DNA from: Ktedonobacteria bacterium
GTDB taxonomy: Bacteria; Chloroflexota; Ktedonobacteria; Ktedonobacterales; JACDGC01
NCBI GenBank assembly: GCA_027459785.1
Contig: DAIDGU010000026.1
Location: 116,057-180,056 of the forward strand
Length of the DNA: 64,000 bases
Reading direction: 5' to 3'
Positions 18,665 through 27,987 of this stretch are shown here, in pieces. Under the pieces are notes generated by a model. That model was not told the origin of the DNA. It worked only from the letters and a program-made list of their open reading frames with translations, and did no database searches. Position 1 is the stretch's first letter. Every line of letters begins with the position of its first letter. A program made the translations under genes and the position numbers.

Positions 18665-19120
18665 TCATACCAGTTCTTTGCGCAAGGTATAGTGCGCGCC
18701 GCCGGGGGGAAAGTCGTCGAGTTGGCCGACGACACGGTAGCCGAGTTTTTCATAAAAGCCCCGTGCTTGAAAGCTATAGGTGGTCACACGGCTACGGGTG
18801 CAGCCGCGTCGCCGCGCCTCATCTTCCGCCAGCGCGATCAGGCGCGAACCGTAGCCCTGGCCGCGCAGGCGTTCGTCCAGCCAGACAAGGTCGATGCTCA
18901 GCCAGCCCCACAGCGTGGCGCAGACGATGCCGCCCAGGTTCGTGCCGTCCGCGTCGCGCACGAAGACGTCCAGCGGCTGGTCGTGCTGGCCCTCGCTGGC
19001 GGCGGCATGATAGGGCGAGCGCGTCGCGTTGAAAGCCACCAATCCATCTTCCACCAGTTGCCGATCCTGCTTGTCGGCGACATCTGTCAACACGATGCGA
19101 TAGGGTTCGGGGGTCGCCAT
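18665..19120 (-). CDS. GNAT-family N-acetyltransferase
   Basis: The 151-residue protein has the GNAT fold. The acetyl-CoA pyrophosphate loop is RLRGQGYGSRLIALAE (about 87-102), preceded by the strand SIDLVWLDE and followed by FYEKLGYRVVGQL, the usual final motif. GAGGAG lies 7 bases before ATG 19120. The substrate cannot be predicted; small-molecule or ribosomal-protein N-acetylation are typical for this class. It stands alone between repeats and a divergent lipoprotein gene. Confidence 0.88.
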   Translation of the reverse strand: MATPEPYRIVLTDVADKQDRQLVEDGLVAFNATRSPYHAAASEGQHDQPLDVFVRDADGTNLGGIVCATLWGWLSIDLVWLDERLRGQGYGSRLIALAEDEARRRGCTRSRVTTYSFQARGFYEKLGYRVVGQLDDFPPGGAHYTLRKELV

Positions 19121-19288
19121 CGTTGTACTCCTCGTTTAGTGGGCAGATTAAGAGCGCCTGTCAATGATAACACATGGCGATCAGCGCCAATGCAATGCAA
19201 AAGAGTGGCACCAGAAATAGCTGGGCGCGTGCGTTCTTGTTGATGATGGCGGTTGTCGCCTCATCATCACTCAGAGGGAGCGTGTGCT

Positions 19289-20227
19289 ATGCATAAAACT
19301 CGTACTCTTCCTGCGATTTTTGCTATTTTCCTGACGGCAGCAGTGTTGTTAGCCTGTGGCGCGACAGCGACGGTGACGACCACTGGCAGCGGCGGGACAA
19401 CAGCCACCACGACAGGTTCAACATCCACCAGCACAACGGGATCAACCACGACCGCGCCGGCTACCTGTGCGACGCTCGTCAGCGGCGCGACGACGGCCAG
19501 CGCGGGAACGGCCTTCACTGATGTGAGCTATCCCACGGGCGCGGTGGCGAATGGGTTGACCTTGCACCATTCCGGCACCGGTTTATGGTCGGTGTATCTG
19601 CAAAACGCTTGCGCACCTGGCACGACAGCGAGCGCCGTGCGGAGCTATTATGCCACGCAGTTGCCGGCGCATGGCTGGGCCTACGCGCCCACGTTGCCCT
19701 TCGACGGCGGCTACCAGGCACCTTGCGGCGACGCTTATTGCTGGGCGAAAGACACCGCGCCGCGCTACGTGGGCCTGGAAGCTGTAACCGATGCTGGCGG
19801 CGGCAATGTCACGTTCACGCTGCGCTTCTTCGTGCCGCCCACCGCGCCCGGCTGTAGCGTCGGCGATACGCTCGGCGTCTATTCTGGCAAGACCTATCAG
19901 TCCACCTGGACCGATGGTGGCTCCGTACCCCTGCCGCCGCTCACGCTCTTCGGCCTCGGCAGCGGCTTCAGCAAGACGGCGTATGACGCGGATGGCTACA
20001 CGGGCATGTGCAGCGCCGGCACCGCCGCTTCAGTCAACACCTTCTTCACTACCGAACTGCCGCGCCTGGGCTGGACGTTCGGGCCGCTGCCAACCCTCTT
20101 CGCGCCGTGCCAGCAGACTGGGTCGGCCTGGTACAAAGGGCGTGCCACCTTCTCGGTGGATACAGCGAACGGCAGTACCGTTCCCAACGGCGTCACTTGG
20201 TCGATGGGCATCTGCAATATCCATTAA
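19289..20227 (+). CDS. Secreted lipoprotein with duplicated Cys-containing domain
   Basis: The 312-residue protein carries a signal peptide ending in a lipobox (AAVLLAC, Cys 23), then a low-complexity Thr/Ser/Gly linker of about 40 residues, as in surface lipoproteins of monoderm-like bacteria. Two homologous domains follow, each with a Cys-x-x-GTxAS...LPxxGW core (CAPGTTASAVRSYYATQLPA and CSAGTAASVNTFFTTELPRL). I do not recognise the fold; paired cysteines suggest disulfides outside the cell. AGAGGGAG lies 8 bases before ATG 19289. Just downstream GGGCGGG...CCCGCCC (20235-20260) can form a 7-bp stem without a T-run. Confidence 0.8.
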   Translation: MHKTRTLPAIFAIFLTAAVLLACGATATVTTTGSGGTTATTTGSTSTSTTGSTTTAPATCATLVSGATTASAGTAFTDVSYPTGAVANGLTLHHSGTGLWSVYLQNACAPGTTASAVRSYYATQLPAHGWAYAPTLPFDGGYQAPCGDAYCWAKDTAPRYVGLEAVTDAGGGNVTFTLRFFVPPTAPGCSVGDTLGVYSGKTYQSTWTDGGSVPLPPLTLFGLGSGFSKTAYDADGYTGMCSAGTAASVNTFFTTELPRLGWTFGPLPTLFAPCQQTGSAWYKGRATFSVDTANGSTVPNGVTWSMGICNIH

Positions 20228-20234
20228 CTATGCA

Positions 20235-20260
20235 GGGCGGGTGGCTAACCGCGCCCGCCC
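20235..20260 (+). other. GC-rich stem-loop after lipoprotein gene
   Basis: GGGCGGG and CCCGCCC pair around a 12-base loop seven bases after the stop codon. There is no T-run, so it is a weak terminator candidate or an mRNA 3'-end stabiliser. Confidence 0.4.
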
Positions 20261-20318
20261 GCCACGGTCAAACCTCTGCCACCTGGGCTGTGATACAGCG
20301 CATATGTATGGGCTAGTG

Positions 20319-20348
20319 TTGTTCCAAAAGTCCCCCGCGTTGTAAAAT
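20319..20348 (+). promoter_or_regulatory. Sigma70-type promoter of purF
   Basis: TTGTTC (20319-20324) and TAAAAT (20343-20348) are 18 bases apart, with a start expected near 20355, about 33 bases before the GTG start of purF. I saw no PurR-type or purine-riboswitch element. Confidence 0.55.
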
Positions 20349-20387
20349 AGGGGTGAAGACATCCAGCAGCCCAAAAGCGAGGAACCC

Positions 20388-21824
20388 GTGGACGATCTCG
20401 AAGAACTAGAGCGACCGCATGAGGCGTGCGGCGTATTCGGCCTGTATGCGCCCGGCCATGATGTCGCGCGCGACACCTACTTCGGCCTGTATGCCTTGCA
20501 GCATCGCGGGCAAGAGAGCGCCGGCATCGCGGTCGCCGACGGTAAGCGCATCCGCGCGCACATCGACATGGGCCTGGTGAACCAGGTCTTCAACGAGGCC
20601 GCCATCGCCGATCTCCAGGGCGACATCGCTATCGGCCACACGCGCTATTCCACCACCGGCGGCAGCGAGATCTGTAATGCCCAGCCGATTGTAATGGATG
20701 ATCCACAGCTTGGCCCCTTCGCGCTGGCGCATAATGGCAACCTGGCGAACGCCGTGGCGCTCCAGCGTCGGCTGGCGCGGCAAGGGCATGGGCTTGCGAC
20801 GACGAGCGACAGCGAGATCATCGCCAAGCTGCTGACGCTCGTCCCTGGCAACACGTGGGAGGAACGCTTGCAGCGCGTGATGCCGCAGCTTTCCGCCGCG
20901 TATAGCCTGGTCATCCTCACGCGCGCCAGCCTCATCGCCGTGCGCGATCCCTTTGCCGTGCGCCCGCTTTCGCTGGGCCGGCTGGGTGATTTCTGGCTGG
21001 TGGCCTCCGAAAGCTGCGCGCTAGACATCCTGGGGGGCAAGCTGGAGCGCGAGGTCGCCCCCGGCGAGATCGTGCGCATCGACGGCGCGGGACCGGCACA
21101 CCTGCACAGCACGCAGGGCATGGCTTCGCGTCAGCGCGCCGGCTGCCTCTTCGAGCATATCTACTTTTCGCGCCCCGACAGCGTGCTTGGCTCCGGCTCA
21201 CTCTATGCCGCGCGCCAGCGCATGGGGCAGGCGCTCGCGCGCGAGTGGCCCGTCGCGGCGGATGTCGTCATCTCTGTGCCGGATTCCGCCACGCCTGCGG
21301 CCACCGGTTACGCGGCGGCACGCACCCTGCCTTTCGCCGAAGGGCTGATCAAGAACCGCTACGTCGGACGCACCTTCATCCAGCCAGACCAGCGGCTGCG
21401 CGAACGTGGCGTGCGGCTGAAGTTCAACGCGCTGCCCGACGTGCTGGGCGGCAAACGTGTGGTGATGATTGACGACAGCATCGTGCGCGGCACCACCACG
21501 CGCCAGCTCGTGCAGTTGCTGCGCCAGGCGGGTGCGGCGGAAGTGCATGTCGGCGTGACCGCGCCGCCCTTCCGGCATCCGTGTTACCTGGGCATCGATG
21601 TGGCGCAGGAAGACCAACTCATCGCCGCGCAACTGGGTGGCTCTGTCGAAGCGATCCGGCGCGTCATCGAGGCCGACAGCCTCCACTACCTCAGCCTGGA
21701 TGGCTTGATCGAAGCGACTGGCCTGCCGGCAACTCAGTTCTGCACCGGCTGCTTCACCGGCAACTATCCGGTGCTAGTTGAAGAACACGATCCCGACGAG
21801 GTGGCGGAGCCAGTGGGCCGGTGA
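20388..21824 (+). CDS. purF: Amidophosphoribosyltransferase
   Basis: PurF makes 5-phosphoribosylamine from PRPP and glutamine, the first step of purine synthesis. The 478-residue protein has an N-terminal Ntn glutaminase whose nucleophile Cys 14 follows a 13-residue propeptide (EACGVFGLYA) that must be removed, as in the Bacillus-type enzyme. LQHRGQESAGIAV and HTRYSTTGG are glutaminase motifs, and VVMIDDSIVRGTTTRQLV is the PRPP site. CTGC near the C-terminus plus upstream cysteines (AGCLFEH, HPCYLG) supply the expected [4Fe-4S] cluster. The start is GTG behind GAGGA. guaB, the other purine gene here, lies 16 kb away. Confidence 0.96.
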   Translation: MDDLEELERPHEACGVFGLYAPGHDVARDTYFGLYALQHRGQESAGIAVADGKRIRAHIDMGLVNQVFNEAAIADLQGDIAIGHTRYSTTGGSEICNAQPIVMDDPQLGPFALAHNGNLANAVALQRRLARQGHGLATTSDSEIIAKLLTLVPGNTWEERLQRVMPQLSAAYSLVILTRASLIAVRDPFAVRPLSLGRLGDFWLVASESCALDILGGKLEREVAPGEIVRIDGAGPAHLHSTQGMASRQRAGCLFEHIYFSRPDSVLGSGSLYAARQRMGQALAREWPVAADVVISVPDSATPAATGYAAARTLPFAEGLIKNRYVGRTFIQPDQRLRERGVRLKFNALPDVLGGKRVVMIDDSIVRGTTTRQLVQLLRQAGAAEVHVGVTAPPFRHPCYLGIDVAQEDQLIAAQLGGSVEAIRRVIEADSLHYLSLDGLIEATGLPATQFCTGCFTGNYPVLVEEHDPDEVAEPVGR

Positions 21825-21830
21825 GGTAGC

Positions 21831-22499
21831 ATGGCCGACACATCGCGCAAGAAAACTGGCGGCATCGCCGCGCCCAAGCTCGCCAAAGATCTGCCCGTCC
21901 TGCCGGTTGCGGTCGCTGAGGTGGCTGATCGTGACGCCTTCACGCATGGCACCATCCAACAGGCGAACTTCACAGGTTGCGCGCTGGACCGCCTGCATTT
22001 CGATGCCGTTGTGTTGGCGCAGGTCACCATGCTGGAAACGCGCTTCGATCACTTGCGCCTCGAAGATGTGCGCGTGGTGGGCGGCAATCTGGCGAACGCC
22101 GCCTGGCCGGAGGTCGCGTGCAGTCGCGTCGAATTCCTCGGCTGCCGGCTAACGGGACTGCGCTGCCCGGACGCCCTGCTCCACGATGTCCGTTTCAGCG
22201 AATGCAAGGGCGATCTGGCCCAATTTTACGGCGCAAAGGCACGCGGGGTGCGCTTTGATCGCTGCCCGCTGGTGGGCGCGGATTTCCGCCAGGCCGATCT
22301 CACCGGCGTCGTTTTCGCGCACTGCGACCTCACCAATGTCGATTTCACCGGCGCGACCTTGCAGGGGGCCGACCTGCGCGGCTGCGCCATCGAAGGCGTG
22401 CGCGTGGGGCCGCAGGAATTGCGGGGAGCCACCATCGACACCCACCAAGCCCTGGCATTGATCCGCGCAATGGGCATCATTGTCGCCGAAAGCGAGTAG
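21831..22499 (+). CDS. Pentapeptide-repeat protein
   Basis: The 222-residue protein has repeating A(D/N)(L/F)xx units through residues about 40-200 (ANFTGCALDRLHF, ADFRQADLTGVVF, VDFTGATLQGADLRGC), which fold into a right-handed square beta helix. An unstructured Lys/Pro-rich start precedes it. Some members mimic DNA and protect gyrase, others have unknown roles; this one is cysteine-rich and less regular than gyrase-protecting MfpA/Qnr, so no such role is claimed. It begins 6 bases after purF and is almost certainly cotranscribed, but a functional link is not evident. Confidence 0.85.
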   Translation: MADTSRKKTGGIAAPKLAKDLPVLPVAVAEVADRDAFTHGTIQQANFTGCALDRLHFDAVVLAQVTMLETRFDHLRLEDVRVVGGNLANAAWPEVACSRVEFLGCRLTGLRCPDALLHDVRFSECKGDLAQFYGAKARGVRFDRCPLVGADFRQADLTGVVFAHCDLTNVDFTGATLQGADLRGCAIEGVRVGPQELRGATIDTHQALALIRAMGIIVAESE

Positions 22500-22529
22500 C
22501 CGGCACAGGAGTGACGGCGGTCTATGGGC

Positions 22530-22579
22530 AACCCGTGCAGACGGGTTTCGTCGCGTAGCGTTCAGGCGCGAATTTATTC
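22530..22579 (+). repeat. Paired-hairpin repeat (TTCGTCGC...TTCAGGCGCG), copy 2
   Basis: AACCCGTgcagACGGGTT, then TCGTCGC, six bases, then GGCGCGAATTTATTCGCC form two hairpins between the convergent pentapeptide and lipA genes. The layout matches 18524-18581. It may serve as a bidirectional terminator here. Confidence 0.65.
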
Positions 22580-22609
22580 GCCAGCGAGCGCGTCTGCAAC
22601 TGCCAGCTA

Positions 22610-23497
22610 TTACGCCTTTGGCACGTCGGCCACATCCGCCGCTTTCGCCTGATCCCAGGCATGGTATGAACTGCGCACCAGCGGGCCGGATTCGACATGG
22701 CGGAAGCCCAACGCTTTGCCGATCTCGGCGTAGTCGCGGAACTCGGCGGGGGTGACGTAGCGTTCGATGGGCAGGTGATCGAAGCTGGGGCGCAGATATT
22801 GGCCGATGGTGACGATATCGACGTTGTGGGCGCGCAGATCTTCCAGCAGGGTGATGACCTCGGCGCGCTCCTCGCCCAGCCCCAGCATGAAGCCGGACTT
22901 GGTGGGCATCTCCGGGCGCATGGCCTTCGCCCACGCCAGCACGTCCAGCGTGCGCTGATAGATGGCCTGGGGGCGCACGCGGCGATAGAGGCGGCTGATC
23001 GTTTCGATGTTGTGGTTGAAGATCGAGGGCTTGGCGTCGATGACCACTTGCAACGCCGCACGGTTGCCCTTGAAGTCGGGGGTCAGCACTTCGATCGATG
23101 TTTCAGGATTCAGCCGGCGAATCCAGCGGATGGTCGCGGCGAAAAGTGACGCGCCGCCATCCTGCATCTCGTCGCGGTTGACGGAGGTGACGACAACATG
23201 GCGCAGGCCCATCTGGGTGACGGCTTCGGCCACGTGGCGCGGCTCCTCCCAGTCCACGGTCATCGGGCGGCCCGTCGCCACGGCACAGAAGCCGCAACTG
23301 CGGGTGCAAACGCTGCCGAGGATCATGAAGGTGGCGGTGCGGTGCGCCCAGCACTCGCCCATGTTTGGGCAGCGCGCTTCTTCGCAGACGGTATGCAGCG
23401 CCTTGCTGCGCATCAGGCGCTTGAGTTCTTCATAATTCTCGCCGCTGGGGGCGCGCACTTTCAGCCAGTCGGGCCGACGTTCGATGGTGCTGGACAT
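22610..23497 (-). CDS. lipA: Lipoyl synthase
   Basis: LipA is a radical-SAM enzyme that inserts two sulfurs into protein-bound octanoyl groups to form lipoate for 2-oxoacid dehydrogenases and the glycine system. The 295-residue sequence has the auxiliary cluster motif [12 protein letters not shown], the radical-SAM triad CTRSCGFC, the substrate motif [13 protein letters not shown] and the terminal RSSYHA whose Ser binds the auxiliary cluster. All diagnostic residues are present and the length is normal. GAGGT precedes ATG 23497 by 7-8 bases. No lipB or lplA is adjacent. Confidence 0.97.
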   Translation of the reverse strand: MSSTIERRPDWLKVRAPSGENYEELKRLMRSKALHTVCEEARCPNMGECWAHRTATFMILGSVCTRSCGFCAVATGRPMTVDWEEPRHVAEAVTQMGLRHVVVTSVNRDEMQDGGASLFAATIRWIRRLNPETSIEVLTPDFKGNRAALQVVIDAKPSIFNHNIETISRLYRRVRPQAIYQRTLDVLAWAKAMRPEMPTKSGFMLGLGEERAEVITLLEDLRAHNVDIVTIGQYLRPSFDHLPIERYVTPAEFRDYAEIGKALGFRHVESGPLVRSSYHAWDQAKAADVADVPKA

Positions 23498-23578
23498 GGG
23501 GTGTTACCTCTACGCTGCAATGGACGTGATCGCGTCCTCTGCATTGTAGCAGCATACGTCCCCCTGCCGCAAGAGCCG

Positions 23579-24058
23579 CTAGGACTGCCCGCCATTACCA
23601 TTACCATTGCTGGTGCCGTTGCCGTTGTGTTGCAAGGCTTGCAGGATCAGATCGTTGGCCTTGTCGATGCGGTTGCCCCGATTGCGGCTGACAAAGCCCC
23701 AGAGCACCAGCGCGAGGGCGATACCGCCCCAGAAAACCAGATAGCCGTAGCCCGGATAGATGCCGCCGGAACCATCCGGGTTTGCCAGCAGATAGGTTGG
23801 CGTACCGGTGTTGATGTAGGACGACGGCGAACCGTACACGTACGCACTGGGGACGCTGTAGGGTGCCTGGAAGAACATGGCGATGCCCAGGATCAGGAAG
23901 AACGCCGCCAGCCCAAAGAGGATATTCGACCAGCCGCGAAAGCTCTGGCCCCCGCCGCCGGGCATCACGGGCGGATAGGGTGGCTGCTCGCGGTGGCAGT
24001 TCGGACACACCTTGGTGATGCTCAGGAGCGGGGCATTGCAGAATTCACAATGGTTCAT
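23579..24058 (-). CDS. Zinc-ribbon membrane protein, unknown function
   Basis: The 159-residue protein begins with a CxxC-x11-CxxC zinc ribbon (CEFCNAPL...CPNC), then a Pro/Gly linker, a membrane helix (ILFGLAAFFLILGIAMFF), an extracytoplasmic Tyr/Gly/Ser loop of about 45 residues, a second helix (YLVFWGGIALALVLWGFV) and a Gly/Asn tail. I cannot name the family; zinc-ribbon plus two helices is common for small bacterial membrane proteins of unknown role. ATG 24058 follows AAGGGAGG. It may be cotranscribed with lipA, 81 bases downstream. Confidence 0.78.
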   Translation of the reverse strand: MNHCEFCNAPLLSITKVCPNCHREQPPYPPVMPGGGGQSFRGWSNILFGLAAFFLILGIAMFFQAPYSVPSAYVYGSPSSYINTGTPTYLLANPDGSGGIYPGYGYLVFWGGIALALVLWGFVSRNRGNRIDKANDLILQALQHNGNGTSNGNGNGGQS

Positions 24059-24161
24059 CGCCGGAAAAACCTCCCTTGTGCTGTACTTCCCTATCATACC
24101 ATGCGGCATCCTGAATAACCAGTCTTTCACCGAATTTTTAACCCAACCCAGCCATCCATCA

Positions 24162-25610
24162 TCAGGCGTGGGGTGCCGACGACGATGCCACGCCGGTTTG
24201 TTGAATGCGCGGCATGTGCAGGGTCTCGGCGTCCGCTAGTGCAATCGGCGCGGGCGGCGGAGTTGGTTCGGGGCGAAGCATTGACCAAGCATCATACAGG
24301 AACAGCGCGAAGGCGATGCAGAACCCCAGCACCACCAACCACGAGAAGTCGCGCAGGATCCACGGATGGGCCAGCGGATATGCGCTCAGCCGCGATTTGG
24401 GGTGGTAGCGCCGGAGGATGATCGACAACATGTTAGAGTAACAGGTCACGGTCGTAAAGGCATACCAGAAGAGGTAGCGGCGTTGCCAGATGGTCGCCAG
24501 CAGAAAGAGCGGCAGCACGGGGAAAATGTACCGTTCATGCTGACCGGTGGTGAAAGCGAAGAACGCATACATCACCAGGGCGGAGCCGACGATCAGGGCG
24601 ACTGGCGTGTGCAGCCGCCAGACCACCAGGCAAACGACCGCCAGCACCACGGCGAAAAGCGTCCAACCCACGGCAGCGGCGGAAAGGCCTCCCAACACAT
24701 GCTGGGTGGAGTGATGAGTCTGAAGATTCAAGGCCCACCAAAGGTTGTAAGCGTAGCTGCTATCGATCGGCACCAGGCTTGAAGTGATGTTGTGCAGCAA
24801 GACGAAAACCTGCAATTTGGGGGGAATCATGTAAGGTAGGCAAATTACCACACAGGTCGCGGTGATTGCCGCTGCGCCTCTGAGTAACTCGCGCCAGCCT
24901 TGCTGCCAGAGATAGACCAGCAAAACGGGCGTCAGCACCACCGGTAGCGGTTTCAGCATCAGCGCCATGCCAAAGAAGATCCCGGCCCATACCGGTTGGC
25001 GCTGGATGGCGAACCAGCATGCCAACACCAGGCATAGCGCGAAGATGCCATCCATTTGCCCCCACACCGCGCCGATGAGGATGACCGCCGGTGACAGCGC
25101 ATAGGCCGCCGCCAGGCCGAAGCTCCACCAGAGCGAAAGGTAACGGCGGGCCATCAGAAAGAAGGCCGTGATGAGAATCAGATCACTCGTGATCGTCGGG
25201 ATCTTCTCTAAAATCGGTAGGTCAGATGGAAGGAAAATATTATACTGGATCGGCTGATGCAGCAAGGGATTGACGATGGGCATGACCTTGACGCCGAACC
25301 AGCATAGATAGATCGCTAGCGGCGGGTAATTGGCCGTTGACACCTGGGAATAAACGGTTAAAGGGTGCGCGTTGAATGCCTGCCCCCACACTACAAATGC
25401 GTGGAGATCGTAGAAAAAGCCAGGGTTCGGCGCATAATATAGCCGGATCGCCAGCGCCACGACCAGCAGCCCACCCAACATCCACCATTCGCGCGCGGGG
25501 CGGCGCAGCAGCGTCAGCGGTAACTGCTGGGTTGGCGCATCGCTGACATCAGTTATGCGTTGTGGGAAGAGGCGGCGGAACAATGGGGAGTTCAGCATCG
25601 AGTTTAACAT
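24162..25610 (-). CDS. GT-C-type membrane glycosyltransferase (mannosyltransferase-like)
   Basis: The 482-residue protein has about ten membrane helices and a first loop with the acidic pair region FFYDLHAFVVWGQAF typical of GT-C enzymes that use polyprenyl-phosphate sugars. IGAVWGQMDGIFALC and LKPLPVVLTPVLLVY are motifs shared with PIG-M/GT87-like mannosyltransferases, and TTGQHERYIFPVLPL is the usual late motif. It probably glycosylates a lipid or surface polymer on the outer membrane face; the exact sugar is unknown. The ATG at 25610 follows GAGGA with 9 bases between; two upstream ATGs are possible but have no ribosome site. Confidence 0.82.
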   Translation of the reverse strand: MLNSMLNSPLFRRLFPQRITDVSDAPTQQLPLTLLRRPAREWWMLGGLLVVALAIRLYYAPNPGFFYDLHAFVVWGQAFNAHPLTVYSQVSTANYPPLAIYLCWFGVKVMPIVNPLLHQPIQYNIFLPSDLPILEKIPTITSDLILITAFFLMARRYLSLWWSFGLAAAYALSPAVILIGAVWGQMDGIFALCLVLACWFAIQRQPVWAGIFFGMALMLKPLPVVLTPVLLVYLWQQGWRELLRGAAAITATCVVICLPYMIPPKLQVFVLLHNITSSLVPIDSSYAYNLWWALNLQTHHSTQHVLGGLSAAAVGWTLFAVVLAVVCLVVWRLHTPVALIVGSALVMYAFFAFTTGQHERYIFPVLPLFLLATIWQRRYLFWYAFTTVTCYSNMLSIILRRYHPKSRLSAYPLAHPWILRDFSWLVVLGFCIAFALFLYDAWSMLRPEPTPPPAPIALADAETLHMPRIQQTGVASSSAPHA

Positions 25611-25842
25611 CAACGAATATCCTCGGCTATGGTGCGATGCATCGATGTGATACATGGCGAAGCGGCACGATTCTGCGGCAGGGTGGATCAGCTGCATCGT
25701 ATCATATAAAGAATGGAACCGTCTGTCAGGAACAATGGCCTATTTGTGCTACTTCCATCCGCATCAAATAAAACCTTTACTTTACCTAGCTATGAGATGC
25801 TATCTTGTTAGCTGGAAATTGATGGCGCGTTACCCAGCAACA

Positions 25843-25872
25843 TTGACAGCGGCAAATAAACAGGGCTACAAT
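25843..25872 (+). promoter_or_regulatory. Sigma70-type promoter of the etfBA operon
   Basis: A perfect TTGACA (25843-25848) and TACAAT (25867-25872) are 18 bases apart. The start near 25880 leaves about 85 bases before the TTG start of etfB. Confidence 0.7.
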
Positions 25873-25965
25873 GAGGAAAAGTCTTTTCGCGGGAACAAGG
25901 GCGTTCCACGGCAAAGTCTGCCGCCCCTCTTGGCCCCGCTTTCCCTGGATCTGGAGGAATCGACG

Positions 25966-26745
25966 TTGAAAATCGTCGTATGCATGAAAGAGACGCCCTC
26001 GACCGAGGTACCCAAATCCCTCGGCGCGGATATGCGTCTGGCGCGCAACCCCGGCGACACGATCATCAATCCCTTTGACGAATACACGATTGAAGAAGGC
26101 TTGCGCCAGCAAGAGAAGCTCGGCGGTGATGTCGTCATCCTGACGATGGGGCCGGGCGCGACGACCGAGCCGATGCGCCGCGCGCTGGCGATGGGGGCGA
26201 CGAGCGGCGTGCTGGTGTCGGACACCGCGCTGGCCGGCTCGGATGCCGTGGCAACGGGCCGCGTGCTGGCGGCGGCGCTGAAAAAGCTGAGCGCGGATCT
26301 CGTGCTTTTCGGCCAATCCTCGGCGGATGCCTATGGCGGCATTGTACCAGCGATCACGGCGGAGTTCATGGGTGTGCCACTGCTCTCGTTCGCCACCAAG
26401 GTCGAGGTCGAGGGCAATGCCGTCACCATCGAGCGCGAGGCTGACGTCGGCTACACGAAGGCCACCGCGCCCCTGCCGGCGCTGGTGAGCATCGCCAAGG
26501 CGATCAACAACAATCCGCGCTATCCGTCGATGAAGGGCATCATGAGCGCGAAGAAAAAGCCCCTGGACACCTGGACGCTGGCCGACCTGGGGCTGGATGC
26601 CGGCACCGTCGGCACGGGCGCGGCTAAGGAGCGCGTGACCGGCGCGACGCCGGTTGCCACGCAGCGCCGCCGCGAGATCATCACCGGCAGCGCGGGGGCG
26701 GCCCAGCGCATCTTTGACTTCCTGGTGGAAAACAAGGTCATCTAG
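25966..26745 (+). CDS. etfB: Electron transfer flavoprotein beta subunit
   Basis: EtfB binds AMP and pairs with EtfA to carry electrons from acyl-CoA and related dehydrogenases. The 259-residue length is typical. KIVVCMKETPSTEVPKSL, NPFDEYTIEEGLR, the ADLVLFGQSSADAYGGIVPA nucleotide loop and PALVSIAKAINNNPRYPS are family motifs. The start is TTG at 25966, because GGAGGA lies 7 bases upstream and the homologous N-terminus begins exactly there; the frame stays open further upstream without similarity. etfA follows after 23 bases. Confidence 0.95.
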   Translation: MKIVVCMKETPSTEVPKSLGADMRLARNPGDTIINPFDEYTIEEGLRQQEKLGGDVVILTMGPGATTEPMRRALAMGATSGVLVSDTALAGSDAVATGRVLAAALKKLSADLVLFGQSSADAYGGIVPAITAEFMGVPLLSFATKVEVEGNAVTIEREADVGYTKATAPLPALVSIAKAINNNPRYPSMKGIMSAKKKPLDTWTLADLGLDAGTVGTGAAKERVTGATPVATQRRREIITGSAGAAQRIFDFLVENKVI

Positions 26746-26768
26746 CGGAGCGAGGGGAACAGACAACC

Positions 26769-27812
26769 ATGACGAACGACATCTGGGCCGTCGCTGAACT
26801 GGAAGGCGGCAAGCTCAAAAATATCTCGCTCCAACTGGCGAGCAAGGCGGCGCAACTCGCCGCCGCGCTGGGCGGGCAATCCGCCGCCGTGGCGCTGGGC
26901 CAGGGCGCGCAGGCTGCCGCCGCCGCGCTGGGCGCGACGGGCGTGAACGCCGTGCTGGTGAGCGAATCCGATATCTACGATACGTACCTGGTGCAGCCGG
27001 CGACCGACGTGCTGGCGCAACTGATCCAGCAGCGCCAGCCGAAGGCCGTGCTGTTGCCGGCGACCGTCACCGGGCGCGACGTGGCGGGCCGGCTGGCCGC
27101 GCGCCTGGGGCTGGGCGTGGAATATAACGTCACTTCTGCCGATGTGGCGGAGGGCGAGATCGCGATGGTCGTGCCGGCCTTCGGTGGCCAGCTCAACGTG
27201 AACGCGACCTTCGCCGGCGACGGCACGCGCCTGATTCTGGCGCGGCAGAACGCCTTCGCCGCCACCAAAACCGGCAGCGGCACGACGACGGAGACGCTCC
27301 CCGCGCCGGCAGCGCCGGCGAACGGGGCCAAGATCAGCGGCCCCTTCGGCACCGAAGGCGCGACGGAAGAGGGCCATATGACGACGGTCAACGGCCACCC
27401 CCAATATGTGCCGCCGCCAAGCCGGTCCAACGTGGAAGAAGCGGCGATCATCGTTTCCGGCGGGCGCGGCGTCGGCGGCCCGGAAGGCTTCGCGGACCTG
27501 GATGCGCTGGCGCAGGCGCTGGGCGGCGCGGTCGGCTCCTCGCGCCCTGTGACGGACGACGAGTGGCTGCCGCACCATCACCACATCGGCCAGACGGGCC
27601 GCACGGTGAAGCCGGAACTCTATATCGCCTGCGGCATCTCCGGCGCGGTGCAGCACCAGGCCGGCATGCAGACCAGCAAATACATCATCGCCATCAACAA
27701 GGACAAAGACGCGCCGATCTTCACCTTCTGCGATCTCGGCGTGGTCGGCGACCTCAAGGCGATCATCCCCGAACTCACCAAGCTCGTCCAAGACTACAAG
27801 GCGAGCCACTAG
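26769..27812 (+). CDS. etfA: Electron transfer flavoprotein alpha subunit
   Basis: EtfA holds the redox FAD. The 347-residue protein has the N-terminal domain beginning IWAVAELEGGKL and the C-terminal FAD domain with IIVSGGRGVGGPEGF, VGSSRPVTDDEW, HHIGQTGRTVKPELYIACGI, SGAVQHQAGM and INKDKDAPIF. An insertion of about 60 residues between them (PAPAAPANGAKISGP...EGHMTTVNG) is low in complexity and lengthens the protein slightly relative to the roughly 320-residue norm. With etfB and the downstream membrane Fe-S protein it should form a dehydrogenase-to-menaquinone electron path. Confidence 0.95.
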   Translation: MTNDIWAVAELEGGKLKNISLQLASKAAQLAAALGGQSAAVALGQGAQAAAAALGATGVNAVLVSESDIYDTYLVQPATDVLAQLIQQRQPKAVLLPATVTGRDVAGRLAARLGLGVEYNVTSADVAEGEIAMVVPAFGGQLNVNATFAGDGTRLILARQNAFAATKTGSGTTTETLPAPAAPANGAKISGPFGTEGATEEGHMTTVNGHPQYVPPPSRSNVEEAAIIVSGGRGVGGPEGFADLDALAQALGGAVGSSRPVTDDEWLPHHHHIGQTGRTVKPELYIACGISGAVQHQAGMQTSKYIIAINKDKDAPIFTFCDLGVVGDLKAIIPELTKLVQDYKASH

Positions 27813-27823
27813 GGACGAGGACG

Positions 27824-27920
27824 GGAACACGAAATGACACGAGATCAGCGCGAAATGACACGAGATCAAACAGAACCATTTCGCGTTATCTCGCGTTTAG
27901 TTCGCGTCATTTCGTGTTCC
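27824..27920. repeat. Large inverted repeat of the ACACGAA family inside the etf operon
   Basis: GGAACACGAAATGAC (27824-27838) pairs perfectly with GTCATTTCGTGTTCC (27906-27920). The 67 bases between contain further copies of CGAAATGACACGAGATCA and their complements, so the whole forms one long hairpin. TTTTT follows at about 27926-27930, which could weaken expression of the third gene. Related inverted repeats lie at 40190-40300 and 50573-50651. Confidence 0.8.
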
Positions 27921-27987
27921 GTTACTTTTTCTGTGAAGGGTTTCTGTGTCCTTCGTGTTCCATCCTCTCTAGAATTGGAGCGGTGCC

